Source: Psychrosphaera sp. B3R10 (GTDB lineage Bacteria; Pseudomonadota; Gammaproteobacteria; Enterobacterales; Alteromonadaceae). From it: a DNA stretch of 64,000 nt. Positions 1 through 8,886 of this stretch are shown in pieces (position 1 is the stretch's first letter; each line of letters starts with the position of its first letter). Both the position numbers and the translations under genes were made by a program. The notes under the pieces were generated by a model. The model searched no databases. It was given only the letters and a program-made list of their open reading frames with translations, and had not been told where the DNA came from. The stretch spans positions 206,321-270,320 of the forward strand of contig NZ_JAHKQH010000042.1 of assembly GCF_018861025.1 (NCBI RefSeq), read 5' to 3'.

Positions 1-123
1 GTTCAGATGCCTTTGGCAAGCGACAAAGTAATACAAATTGATTTTCCCGGTTTAAGAGACGTCAAAGGACGGTCTGTGAGCGTGGAAAAAGTGTATTACA
101 CCCTGAATCAGCTACGTAAGTAA
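1..123 (+). CDS. C-terminal end of an unidentified protein (partial)
   Basis: An open frame runs from the first base to a TAA at 121-123 and gives 40 residues ending in YYTLNQLRK. Only the tail of the gene lies in the window and I do not recognise the family. The next gene, a ThuA-like lipoprotein, starts 8 bp after the stop, so the two are probably co-transcribed. In a polysaccharide locus this is likely a secreted enzyme, but that is inference from position only. Confidence 0.5.
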   Translation, partial: VQMPLASDKVIQIDFPGLRDVKGRSVSVEKVYYTLNQLRK

Positions 124-131
124 AAGCCGTG

Positions 132-1034
132 ATGAAACTAAAATTAATGCCTTTAGTGCTATGTTATTTTTTGCTTAGTTGCTCGGTGATTAATAAAGCT
201 GAACCTAAGCTAAAGGTACTGATTATTGATGGCCAAAATAACCATGCTATCTGGCCAAAAACAACCCAGATGATGAAAGTGTACTTGGAGAGCATTGGGC
301 AATTCGAGGTTGATATTTATCGCACCCAATTCACTTGGATGGGAAAAGACTTAATCACCAAATTTCCAGCTCAAGATGGCAGAACACATCAAGCTTCTAA
401 ACAACCTAAACATGATCCTACATTCAGTCCAACGTTTTTAAACTATGATGTTGTGATTTCCAATTTTGGTTGGCAAGCAGCACCTTGGCCAGAATCAACA
501 CAATTAGCGTTTGAGCAATATATGAAAAATGGCGGTGGTTTTGTCACTGTTCACGCGGCGAACAATTCGTTTCCTCAATGGGGTGAATATAACAAAATGA
601 TTGGGTTAGGTGGTTGGGGTGGTCGTACTGAGAAAGATGGCCCTTACCTCTATTTCGACGACGCTGGCGAATTACGAAGGGATATGACACCGGGTAATGG
701 TGGAGGTCATGGGCATCAACATGAGTTTGATATTCAAGTGAGAAACAAAAACCACCCAATTATGCAAGATTTACCAACGAGTTGGCGTCACAGTAAAGAC
801 GAGTTATATAACCGGTTGCGAGGTCCTGCGGAAAATTTAACCATATTAGCCACGGCTTACGACGATAAAAAATTTAATGGTTTTGGACGGAATGAACCCG
901 TCTTTATGACCATTAAATACCATAAGGGCCGAGTATTTCATACGACCCTTGGACATGATTCGACGGCATTCCAAGACACAACCTTTATGTCGATACTGGC
1001 AAAAGGCACTCGCTGGGCAGCAGGTTTAGAGTAA
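132..1034 (+). CDS. ThuA-like domain lipoprotein
   Basis: 300 residues. The N-terminus is a lipoprotein signal with lipobox LLSC, Cys at about residue 17, so export and anchoring in a membrane are likely. The body resembles the ThuA (trehalose-utilisation) fold, a class I glutamine-amidotransferase-like domain: LIIDGQNNH near residue 30, a GGGFVTVHAANNSFPQW segment near 140 and a GHDSTAFQD segment near the end. Family members often sit in polysaccharide-utilisation loci, but their exact reaction is poorly known. I chose ATG 132 over GTG 129, which directly precedes it. The gap to the preceding stop is 8 bp, and a DUF5060 glycosidase gene follows after 31 bp. Confidence 0.8.
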   Translation: MKLKLMPLVLCYFLLSCSVINKAEPKLKVLIIDGQNNHAIWPKTTQMMKVYLESIGQFEVDIYRTQFTWMGKDLITKFPAQDGRTHQASKQPKHDPTFSPTFLNYDVVISNFGWQAAPWPESTQLAFEQYMKNGGGFVTVHAANNSFPQWGEYNKMIGLGGWGGRTEKDGPYLYFDDAGELRRDMTPGNGGGHGHQHEFDIQVRNKNHPIMQDLPTSWRHSKDELYNRLRGPAENLTILATAYDDKKFNGFGRNEPVFMTIKYHKGRVFHTTLGHDSTAFQDTTFMSILAKGTRWAAGLE

Positions 1035-1065
1035 AGCTTGAATAACTAAGTTAAAGGCGTTTTCT

Positions 1066-2921
1066 ATGTTTCGCAACATGACACTATCGATGAGTTTGTA
1101 TGGTTTATTAGCGTTATTTTCTTTTTGTTCCATCGCTCAAGTCCCAGTTTCAGTTCAAGGTGAGCTGAAAAAATGGCACAAGATCACTCTTGAATTTGCT
1201 GGGCCAAATGTATCGGAACAGGATAACTACAATCCGTTTATTAACTATAAATTGAACGTATTGTTTACCCATTCAAAGACCAAAGCTACTTACCTCGTTC
1301 CCGGGTATTTTGCCGCAGATGGGAATGCGGAAAATACCAGTGCTGATTCAGGCAATAAGTGGCGTGTGCACTTCAGTCCAGATGAAATAGGGCTATGGAA
1401 TTGGAAGGCGAGCTTTATTAAAGGTAATTATGTTGCCGTTGCGAAAACCAATAAAACAGGATTGAGTGCTGGTTTTATGGATGGGCAATCTGGCTCATTT
1501 GAAGTAAATGCCACGGACAAACGAGGTCCAGATTTTAGAGCATACGGCCGTCTACAATATGTTAATAAGCCCTATTTAAGGTTTGCGGATCAAGGTGGAT
1601 ATTTTATAAAAGCAGGACCTGACTCTCCTGAAAATTTGCTGTCGTACGCTGATTTTGATGGCGGATTTAAAAACGATGGGTTTAAAGATAATTTAGTCAA
1701 AACCTGGCAACCTCATGTTCGAGACTGGCAAAAGGGGGACCCTACGTTCAAATCTGAAAAAGGCAAAGGGCTGATCGGCGCACTTAATTATATTGCCAGC
1801 AAAGGCATGAACTCGATTTCATTCTTAACGCTTAATATTGTTGGCGACGATCAAAATGTATTTCCTTATGTCGATAATAAAGATTTTTTACGCTTTGATG
1901 TGTCGAAATTGGCGCAGTGGGAAATTGTGTTTGAACATGCTCAATCGTTAGGTCTGTTTTTACACTTTAAGACACAAGAAGTGGAAAATCAGGGTCTATT
2001 AGACAATGGTGGATTGGGACTTGAACGCAAGCTTTATTACCGCGAACTAATAGCACGCTTTGGACATCACTTAGCGCTTAACTGGAATTTAGGGGAAGAA
2101 AATGGTGAATGGCATCCTAATCCGCCAACACCACCACAAACCACCATCCAGCGGTTGGCAATGGCTAAGTACTTTAAACAAACCGATCCGTATCAACACC
2201 ACAGAGTCATACACAATGGTCAATACTTTCATGATATAGCAGCCAACAACAGCCAATACACAGGCGCTTCAGTGCAAACTTCCTCACCCGATTTTTCACA
2301 AATTCATGGTGCGGTTAAACGTCTCAGAGATTGGCCTGTTAATAATGGCCGACCATTGGCTATCGCAGTAGATGAGCCCGGTGACGCTGAATACGCTTTG
2401 CGTTCTGATGCACTAAACCCTGAACATTTTGATGCGCGTTCAAATGGTTTATGGGGCGCATTAACCGCAGGCGCGTGGGGCACTGAATGGTACTTTGGTA
2501 TAAAAATAAACACTCGGATTTAACCGCGCAAGATTGGCGAACCAGAGATAACTTTTGGTCGCAAGCCAAACACGCTATCGACTTTTTTAACATCACCAAT
2601 TTAGATTTACCTAATGCCGTCAACAAAGATGATTGGGCTACAAACGCTTGGGTGTTAGCCAAAGATAATGAATTTTATGTTGTTTACACCAAAGATGCAT
2701 CAGCAGGTGTTTCGCTTAAATTACCCGGGGAGCCTGCGAATTATAGTGTGTCATGGTATGACCCAAGAAACGGTGGTGAATTACAACAAGGCTCAGTAAC
2801 TCAATTGTTACAAAACGAGCCATTTAAACACTTTTGGGTTCGACATCAAAAAGATTTAGGCGCTGCACCAAACAATCCAGATAAAGACTGGGTGATTTTG
2901 GTTCGTAAAATCCAGCAGTAA
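1066..2921 (+). pseudogene. DUF5060 / collagen-binding-domain glycoside hydrolase, interrupted by a frameshift
   Basis: Two frames together encode one protein. The first (1066-2523) has a signal peptide, a DUF5060 beta-sandwich domain near residues 28-120, and a TIM-barrel hydrolase region with the carboxylate motifs NLGEEN (about residue 345) and AVDEPG (about 435). The second (about 2487-2921) continues it and carries the C-terminal 'putative collagen-binding' beta-domain (PF12904-like). The reading passes from TEWYFG into YKNKHSDLT around 2497-2501, where ggtataaaaat would restore the frame if it were ggttataaaaat. One lost T therefore explains the break. It may be a true mutation or a sequence error. 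An RBS (AAAGGCG) precedes ATG 1066. The substrate is probably an algal polysaccharide oligomer, which is inferred from context. Confidence 0.8.
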
Positions 2922-3205
2922 TGTAAGTCAATAGGGCAATCAGGTTGTGTATGAGGATACTTACAATCCTATTACCACTATTTTGAGAAATAAAACGCAA
3001 AACATTTTTTTGGGAGATCAAAGAATTGAAGTGGATTGGAATTAACAAAACGATACGTACAAAAGTAATTTTGCCAAAGGTGCTCATGATCGCTCCTTAA
3101 AAGAGCTTAATAATTATTCCGATATAGCGTGTGAACATTAAAGTTTGTTGTATTCGCAAACTAAGAGTTAAAACAAAAATTAGAACATTAACCTGAGTAT
3201 ATTTT

Positions 3206-5125
3206 ATGAAACGAAAAAGTTACAAAATCACCTCTTCAATGATATTTATTTTGCTCACTGCCGTAATGACTGGCTGCAATAGCTCACAGACTGCAACGAA
3301 CAGTCAAACAGCAATCCAAAAAGAAAAAGAGCAACCCAATATATTGTGGATCATTACAGACGATCAACGACCAGACTCGGTCAGTGCATACAATCGCGTA
3401 ATGTACGGTACCAACGAGAGCCCGTTAGGGTATGTAGAGTCTCCAAACATTGATAAGTTGGCTGCAGAGGGCACGCTATTTGTTAATGCATTCACGAACT
3501 CGCCGGTGTGCGGGCCTTCAAGGGGCTCGATGTTGACAGGTCGTTATCCTTTTAGAAATGGTCATTATGCATTTGAATTGACTCATCAGAACCCTGACTT
3601 TGTAAAACCTACGGTGTCACAAACCATTCGTGACAATGGTTATCAAACCTCTGTTTTTGGCAAAGAAGACTCTTATATTTTTAAGTGGGGACCCGGTCAA
3701 GGTTTTCATGATGCAGGTTTGTTCGACTATAAAGTGCATTTTAAACATCACTTACAGGCAAATAACAAAGGCGATATCTTCGGCGAAGCGTCGTACGGCG
3801 AAGTTGATGGTTCCCCAGTAATGAACGGTTATGCTGAGAACGTTGTTTATGCAGACGGTCGTACTCGTGAGTATTTTCTTAAAAGAAAAGGTGGTGAGCT
3901 TACTGAACGAGATTTAGCTGAAAGAGAAGTGACCAACCAAGAATTTGATATTTTACGTGCGTATACGCGCACCAATACATCGCTAATTTTAGCAGGGGAA
4001 AATCCACAACCTGCAGATAAAACGGTTGACGCTTATATTGTTAAAGAGTTTGTAAACTACTTAGATAATGCAAATAAAGCATTTAAAACCAGTTGGGGCA
4101 GTGACGCTAAAGGCGCGAATTCAAATAAACCGCAATATATGCAATTGGGATTTCATCTGCCACACACGCCGGTTTTACCGCCTAAATCCATTCGAGATAG
4201 ATTTAAAACTAAGTCCTACAACATACCTGACTATTCAGCCGCAGAAACTGATAAGTTGCCAGAGCAACTGCAGGCGATTCAACAAGCCGGTGACATATCG
4301 GGCATGACTTATGAAGAGAAGCAAAAAGTAATTCAAGACTATTATGCCTTTTGTGCTCACGGCGACGACCTAATTGGTAAAGCCGTTGAAGCATTTAAAG
4401 AATACAGTAAAAACAGTGGCCGAGAGTACGTCATCATCTACACTATAGGAGACCACGGCTGGCATTTGGGTGAGCAAGGCATCGAAGCCAAGTTTGGTCC
4501 ATGGGCGCAATCAACCGCGAATGCTGCGATCCTTGTATCGTCAGACAAGTCCCTTATCCCAGCGGGTAAAGTGTATAAAGACTTAGTGGAGTTTGTTGAT
4601 TTCGCTCCAACGGTATTAAGTGCCGCAGGCGTTGATACCAGCACAGAACAATTCGATTATTTAGACGGCTATAACTTGTTTGATGTATACAGTGGCAAGC
4701 TACCAAAACGCGATTATGTATTGGGTGAAATAAGTGTAATTTCGGGACCAAGAGCTTATCTGCACTCTGAACGTTTTCGATTCTCAATGCGAACACGACC
4801 ATTTAATAATTGGGCAACAGAAGAGCAATTAGGTAAAGAGTTAGATTGGGCGCTAACGACAACGGCAGAGAAAGCTGAAATGACGCTATACGACTTGGAC
4901 AACGACCCGTTAGAACAAAACAACCTTGCTTATCAAAACGATTATGTTCAACTCGCGGGCTGGTTCAGGAATAAACTAGGTAATATCGTGCTGGGTGATG
5001 GACGTGTTGAAGCCGATTGGCGCAAAGCCAACGCTTACCACATCAGTAATTTTGCTAAAGGTGCGGATGATAAGGTGCTCGATATACCACAAGAGCTCAT
5101 TCCTTCAATTGCCGGTAGGAAATAA
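3206..5125 (+). CDS. S1 family sulfatase, lipoprotein
   Basis: 639 residues. A lipoprotein signal ends in a TGC lipobox (Cys about residue 24). The sulfatase core starts with [14 protein letters not shown] (metal-binding Asp pair). The active-site signature is [17 protein letters not shown], with Cys102 in C-x-P-S-R, the form that must be converted to formylglycine. Later motifs are LGFHLPHTP and [14 protein letters not shown], which supply further metal and sulfate ligands. The length and HLGEQG segment resemble iduronate-sulfatase-like members. It probably removes sulfate esters from algal galactan oligomers in the periplasm or at the outer membrane (inference). No formylglycine-generating enzyme gene lies in the window. 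Confidence 0.9.
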   Translation: MKRKSYKITSSMIFILLTAVMTGCNSSQTATNSQTAIQKEKEQPNILWIITDDQRPDSVSAYNRVMYGTNESPLGYVESPNIDKLAAEGTLFVNAFTNSPVCGPSRGSMLTGRYPFRNGHYAFELTHQNPDFVKPTVSQTIRDNGYQTSVFGKEDSYIFKWGPGQGFHDAGLFDYKVHFKHHLQANNKGDIFGEASYGEVDGSPVMNGYAENVVYADGRTREYFLKRKGGELTERDLAEREVTNQEFDILRAYTRTNTSLILAGENPQPADKTVDAYIVKEFVNYLDNANKAFKTSWGSDAKGANSNKPQYMQLGFHLPHTPVLPPKSIRDRFKTKSYNIPDYSAAETDKLPEQLQAIQQAGDISGMTYEEKQKVIQDYYAFCAHGDDLIGKAVEAFKEYSKNSGREYVIIYTIGDHGWHLGEQGIEAKFGPWAQSTANAAILVSSDKSLIPAGKVYKDLVEFVDFAPTVLSAAGVDTSTEQFDYLDGYNLFDVYSGKLPKRDYVLGEISVISGPRAYLHSERFRFSMRTRPFNNWATEEQLGKELDWALTTTAEKAEMTLYDLDNDPLEQNNLAYQNDYVQLAGWFRNKLGNIVLGDGRVEADWRKANAYHISNFAKGADDKVLDIPQELIPSIAGRK

Positions 5126-5469
5126 TATTTATTTAATGGGTAATTATTTAGTTGAAAGGGTTGCCGTTAGGGGTTGGTTAGTCGTTGGGTTAATAACGAG
5201 ATAACTGGCTGAACAGCGGTACCTGACTTATTGTCAACACAGTGACGTTACAAGCCAAATATTTACCCATTGATACAATAAGCTTTTGAACATAGCAAGC
5301 GAAAACCTAAGCACAAAGTAGTTATCGGCCACTGGAACACTACTACGTCAGTTTTACACGGAAATTAATGCCGAAGTTGATCAGCGAATGGAAAGGAAGA
5401 CAAGCTCAGAATTTTAATTCTGAGCTTTTTTATTTGCTTGTTAGTTATCTCATTTACTAAATTATTGTG
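5126..5469. other. Intergenic region between sulfatase and GH16 genes
   Basis: 343 bp between convergent genes. Apart from the strong hairpin near its right end (annotated separately) I see no gene here. The stretch at 5300-5400 looks like decayed coding sequence, since it is open for short runs but broken by stops. I cannot assign it to a family. Confidence 0.4.
5402..5431. terminator. Bidirectional Rho-independent terminator
   Basis: A 12-bp inverted repeat, AAGCTCAGAATT then AATTCTGAGCTT, is followed by a T run on the plus strand, and an A run precedes it for the minus strand. It lies between the convergent sulfatase (ends 5125) and GH16 gene (ends 5470) and probably serves the GH16 gene at least. 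Confidence 0.75.
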
Positions 5470-6738
5470 TTATTGATCTTCTAACTTCCAAGTTCTCACC
5501 CAATCAATATATGCCGTATTTACGTCATTGTTTGAGAGTTCAGACTTTTTAGGAAGACCGCCCACCCAACTCGCTTCACTAGTCCAAAGATCAAATATTA
5601 TTTCTAAATCTCTGGTAAATTCACGATCGTACGTTTTGCCATCTAAATGCTCACCGACTTTGACTTTTCCTGCTGGTTCGCCATTTAAATAAAACTGCAG
5701 GTTGTTGGCATCTTGCCACCACACACCATAAATATGGTAATCCTCATTCCAACCCACATTTTTTAGCGGATTGACATCCGACAGGCCTGAACGCAAAAAG
5801 TTACCATGTTCACGAACGGTTTGAGGGTCTTTGTTTGAATCTGCTTGGAAATACTGAGAGTTCATTTGATAAGGGTATTCAGGTTTACATCCACATGAAG
5901 GGTTTGAGTTATTTTCTATAATGTCGATTTCATCTCTGTTGTTGCTGTCTCCATTGTTTAACCAATATGTTGTATAAGCTGACAAATGGGAGGTTTTTAT
6001 TCTCGCCTCGGTATACATAGGGTATTTAGTTTCGGCTTTACTGTGAACTCGAGCAGTTTGGAACCAACGCCCTTCAGGATTGCTTTCATTTAATGTTGCT
6101 TTAAGCCATAACTTGCCGTCGGTAACACCTGAGTTTTCGTCTGTTGTGGACATAAAAACCGGGACGCCATAGTTCCACGACGATTTGAACCATTTCGAAT
6201 TATCCCAAGAATCAAATTCGTCTGACATAGATTCGAGTTTAACCCAAGACTTTCCTGTTGGCGTGGTATCTGAAATAGATACAAAAGACGGTAAGCTAGG
6301 GTCCATGTTGTTAAATAGCTCTGCGGTCAGCTGGGTTTCTATTTCGTTTACTGTAATTGATACAGTCGCTGTTACTTCGTCCCCATCAGCATCGGTCAGC
6401 GCATAAGTGAATGAGTCGTTACCTGTGAAATTTTCATAGGGAATATATTGAAATACGCCATCAGAAATTTCAGTTACATCACCGTAAACGGGATAATGAG
6501 TAATACTGTAATCATCTCCGTCGCTACCGTTAGCACCAATATCGTCGTTATTTGATACGGCAATTTGGTTTGCCGAGCCTGTTTGACTATTTGCATCGAC
6601 GGTTAACAAATCATTTTGTGCGCTCGGTACAGTATTTACAGACGTGTTTTCATCATTATTTGAGCTACAGCCTAACATCAGAGATGCGCTTAACATAGAC
6701 ATGATAAATGGAGATTTTTTAAGGTTTAGTGTGTTCAT
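5470..6738 (-). CDS. GH16 family endo-galactanase (agarase/porphyranase type) lipoprotein
   Basis: 422 residues from ATG 6738. I prefer this start over one 25 codons upstream because it gives a clean lipoprotein signal with lipobox LMLGC. A tandem-type Ig/cadherin-like domain follows (about 45-140; ENFTGNDSFTYALTDADGD is typical). The GH16 jelly-roll has the catalytic signature DEIDIIE, with E270 as nucleophile and E275 as acid/base. Trp-rich segments such as VGWNEDYHIYGVWW fit beta-agarases and porphyranases. It should cut beta-1,4 linkages of agar or porphyran outside the cell. Agarase versus porphyranase or carrageenase cannot be settled here. A TTGTTAACAAT site lies 65 bp upstream. Confidence 0.85.
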   Translation of the reverse strand: MNTLNLKKSPFIMSMLSASLMLGCSSNNDENTSVNTVPSAQNDLLTVDANSQTGSANQIAVSNNDDIGANGSDGDDYSITHYPVYGDVTEISDGVFQYIPYENFTGNDSFTYALTDADGDEVTATVSITVNEIETQLTAELFNNMDPSLPSFVSISDTTPTGKSWVKLESMSDEFDSWDNSKWFKSSWNYGVPVFMSTTDENSGVTDGKLWLKATLNESNPEGRWFQTARVHSKAETKYPMYTEARIKTSHLSAYTTYWLNNGDSNNRDEIDIIENNSNPSCGCKPEYPYQMNSQYFQADSNKDPQTVREHGNFLRSGLSDVNPLKNVGWNEDYHIYGVWWQDANNLQFYLNGEPAGKVKVGEHLDGKTYDREFTRDLEIIFDLWTSEASWVGGLPKKSELSNNDVNTAYIDWVRTWKLEDQ

Positions 6739-6802
6739 ATTTTTATGAGCTTCAGTTGATATAGAGGTACTAAAGTTATCAGAATATTTAACAAAAATAC
6801 AA

Positions 6803-6814
6803 TTTGTTAACAAT
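6803..6814. promoter_or_regulatory. Palindromic operator candidate upstream of the GH16 gene
   Basis: TTTGTTAACAAT differs in one base from the palindrome ATTGTTAACAAT found upstream of four other transcription units in this locus. It lies 65 bp before the GH16 start. The form resembles operators of GntR-family (FCD-type) regulators, which is an inference. Confidence 0.5.
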
Positions 6815-6902
6815 TTACTATAAACAAAGTTGTTGGTGCTTGGAATAAACTTAAATTTGTTATTACAAATGCCTAAGGCGTTCGTCGTCTACAAATGTTT
6901 GT

Positions 6903-6914
6903 ATTGTTAACAAA
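6903..6914. promoter_or_regulatory. Palindromic operator candidate upstream of the Big_2 sulfatase
   Basis: ATTGTTAACAAA matches 11 of 12 bases of the shared palindrome and lies 67 bp before the sulfatase start at 6981. With the site at 6803-6814 it makes a divergent control region between the GH16 gene and this sulfatase. Confidence 0.5.
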
Positions 6915-6980
6915 AAACAGTTGACTAAGTTGTGTATTTTTATATTGTTATATTCTTTATATAAATAATGAAATGCATAA

Positions 6981-8783
6981 ATGTTTGAATCGATTCGCCG
7001 AGCTTTATTGTCACTAACATCATTGAGTTTGTTGGCGTGTAATAGCATAGAAACAAATACAAGGGACATATCGTCAGTTCCTTTTGAAGAGGTTTCTAAA
7101 CCAAATGTGGTGTTAATTTTGATCGATGATCTCAATCACTATGGCATAACAGCCTATGGCGCAAATCGGTTACATTCCTATGATGGTGAATTCAAACATA
7201 AAGTATTTTCAACCCCGAGTATTGATAGCTTAGCCCAGAAGGGGGTGTTGGTAGAGAGGGCTTACGCGCATCCCATTTGCGAAAATACACGGATTTCGTT
7301 AATGAGCGGCAAAAGAAATAACCGGAATTATTTAAGACCTAAATCACAACATCATTCTGATTTAACTTTTGGCGATGCTTTTAAAAAAGCAGGTTATAAA
7401 ACAGGACTTTTTGGTAAGTGGAAACAATCTCGAGGCACTGAAGAGATCGCCGGTCAAAGTTATTTATCTGAGTTTGGCTGGGATACATATACTGCGTTTG
7501 ATGTTATTGAAGAAGGTCAACGTTTTATAAACCCGAGTCTAGTGGTCAATGGCGAAGTAGTAAATTATAAAGGTAGGCAAGACGTCGATCCAGAAACAGG
7601 GAGACGTTGGTATGGTCCGGATATAGTTAATCGCCATGCACTTCGTTTTATTGAAGAAAATAAACATCAGCCGTTTTTTTTGTATTACCCAATGTTACTT
7701 GTTCACGATGATCATAAACCAACGCCTGATACTCGCCCTAAATCCATTTTTGACAATTTTCCAGAAGTTGCAACCTATAACAATACTCTTGGAGATGATC
7801 GTCAATATTTTCCTGACATGATCATCTATATGGACAAGTTAGTGGGAAAGGTCGTAAACAAGTTAGAAGAGCAAGGTTTAATAGAAAATACTTTAATCGT
7901 TGTGATGGGAGATAACGGTACTAAGTCAACTTTTGGTCATGTTTTGCCAGACGGAACCATCTATCCTGGTGGCAAAGGACGTACAGCTGAAAATGGTATT
8001 AGAGTGCCGTTGATATTGAGTCAACCAAGTGTAATACCTTCTGGTCAAGGTTCCTCAATAAGACGTTATTCAGGCATTGTTAACATAACTGATATTTATC
8101 CAACGGTTGCTGAGAGCGCTGGTGTACATATGCCTAATGCTGATCAAGTAGATGGAGTAAGTTTTTGGCAGCAGGCTGTAGGGAAAAACAGTGTAGAACA
8201 CCGAGACTATATTTATCGTTGGTATATTGGTAACAATCGATTTCCAACTGATGATTTATTGAGATTCGTTTTTAACAAAGACTATAAATTGTATGCCCCC
8301 GACAAAGATTTTCCAAAAGGGCGTTTTTTTGATTTAACAAATGATCCATTAGAGTTACATGGCGAATTTTATATCAATCGTAAGTGGGGTATTCGCAGGT
8401 ATAGCGGACTCAGTTTTGACTCCTTGACGGAAACGCAACATTTAGCTTACCAAGAATTAAAGAACAAATTAGAAAAGCATAAAGAGCAACGTGTCACATC
8501 GCTTGCCATTATCGTCGATAAAAGGCAGCTAACCGTAGGTGAACGTTTAACATTTGACGTTGAGGTTTTACCTAATTCAGCGCAACGACAAGGTGTTATA
8601 TGGCATTCAACGGATCCAACAATTGCGACGGTTGATAAATTTGGCGTAGTTACCGCTTTACAGGTTGGGGAAGTCGAAATACAGGTGTATTCATGGGATG
8701 ACGCAAAGCCATTGGCTGCTAATGAGGCACCGAGTTATTTACGAGAAGGTCTATCGGATATGGTTAAAATAGAAATAAAGTGA
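6981..8783 (+). CDS. S1 sulfatase with C-terminal Big_2 domain, unusual active-site motif, lipoprotein
   Basis: 600 residues. A lipoprotein signal ends in LLAC (Cys20). The sulfatase core starts with PNVVLILIDDLNHYG. The signature region reads HPICENTRISLMSGKRN: Cys100 and the Arg are in the right places, but the third position is Asn, not the usual Pro/Ala. Later motifs VVMGDNGTKS and GKGRTAENGIRVPL support the family. Residues about 505-595 form a bacterial Ig-like (Big_2) domain (LTVGERLTFDVEVLP, WHSTDPTIATVDKFG), perhaps for adhesion or surface display. It is divergent from the GH16 gene and likely coregulated. Substrate unknown, probably a sulfated galactan. Confidence 0.85.
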   Translation: MFESIRRALLSLTSLSLLACNSIETNTRDISSVPFEEVSKPNVVLILIDDLNHYGITAYGANRLHSYDGEFKHKVFSTPSIDSLAQKGVLVERAYAHPICENTRISLMSGKRNNRNYLRPKSQHHSDLTFGDAFKKAGYKTGLFGKWKQSRGTEEIAGQSYLSEFGWDTYTAFDVIEEGQRFINPSLVVNGEVVNYKGRQDVDPETGRRWYGPDIVNRHALRFIEENKHQPFFLYYPMLLVHDDHKPTPDTRPKSIFDNFPEVATYNNTLGDDRQYFPDMIIYMDKLVGKVVNKLEEQGLIENTLIVVMGDNGTKSTFGHVLPDGTIYPGGKGRTAENGIRVPLILSQPSVIPSGQGSSIRRYSGIVNITDIYPTVAESAGVHMPNADQVDGVSFWQQAVGKNSVEHRDYIYRWYIGNNRFPTDDLLRFVFNKDYKLYAPDKDFPKGRFFDLTNDPLELHGEFYINRKWGIRRYSGLSFDSLTETQHLAYQELKNKLEKHKEQRVTSLAIIVDKRQLTVGERLTFDVEVLPNSAQRQGVIWHSTDPTIATVDKFGVVTALQVGEVEIQVYSWDDAKPLAANEAPSYLREGLSDMVKIEIK

Positions 8784-8886
8784 ATACGAGTGACTCCTGA
8801 AGGAATTTGAAGTGCTGAAAAGATAATAAATTGGAATGATTTAGAGTTAATCAAACTCTCTATCTCAATCAAATACAGGTAAAAAA

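Noticed and set aside
6855..6870. ATTTGTTATTACAAAT as a further operator copy
   Set aside because: It is a near palindrome but differs in spacing and centre from the ATTGTTAACAAT sites, so it was not counted in the regulon.
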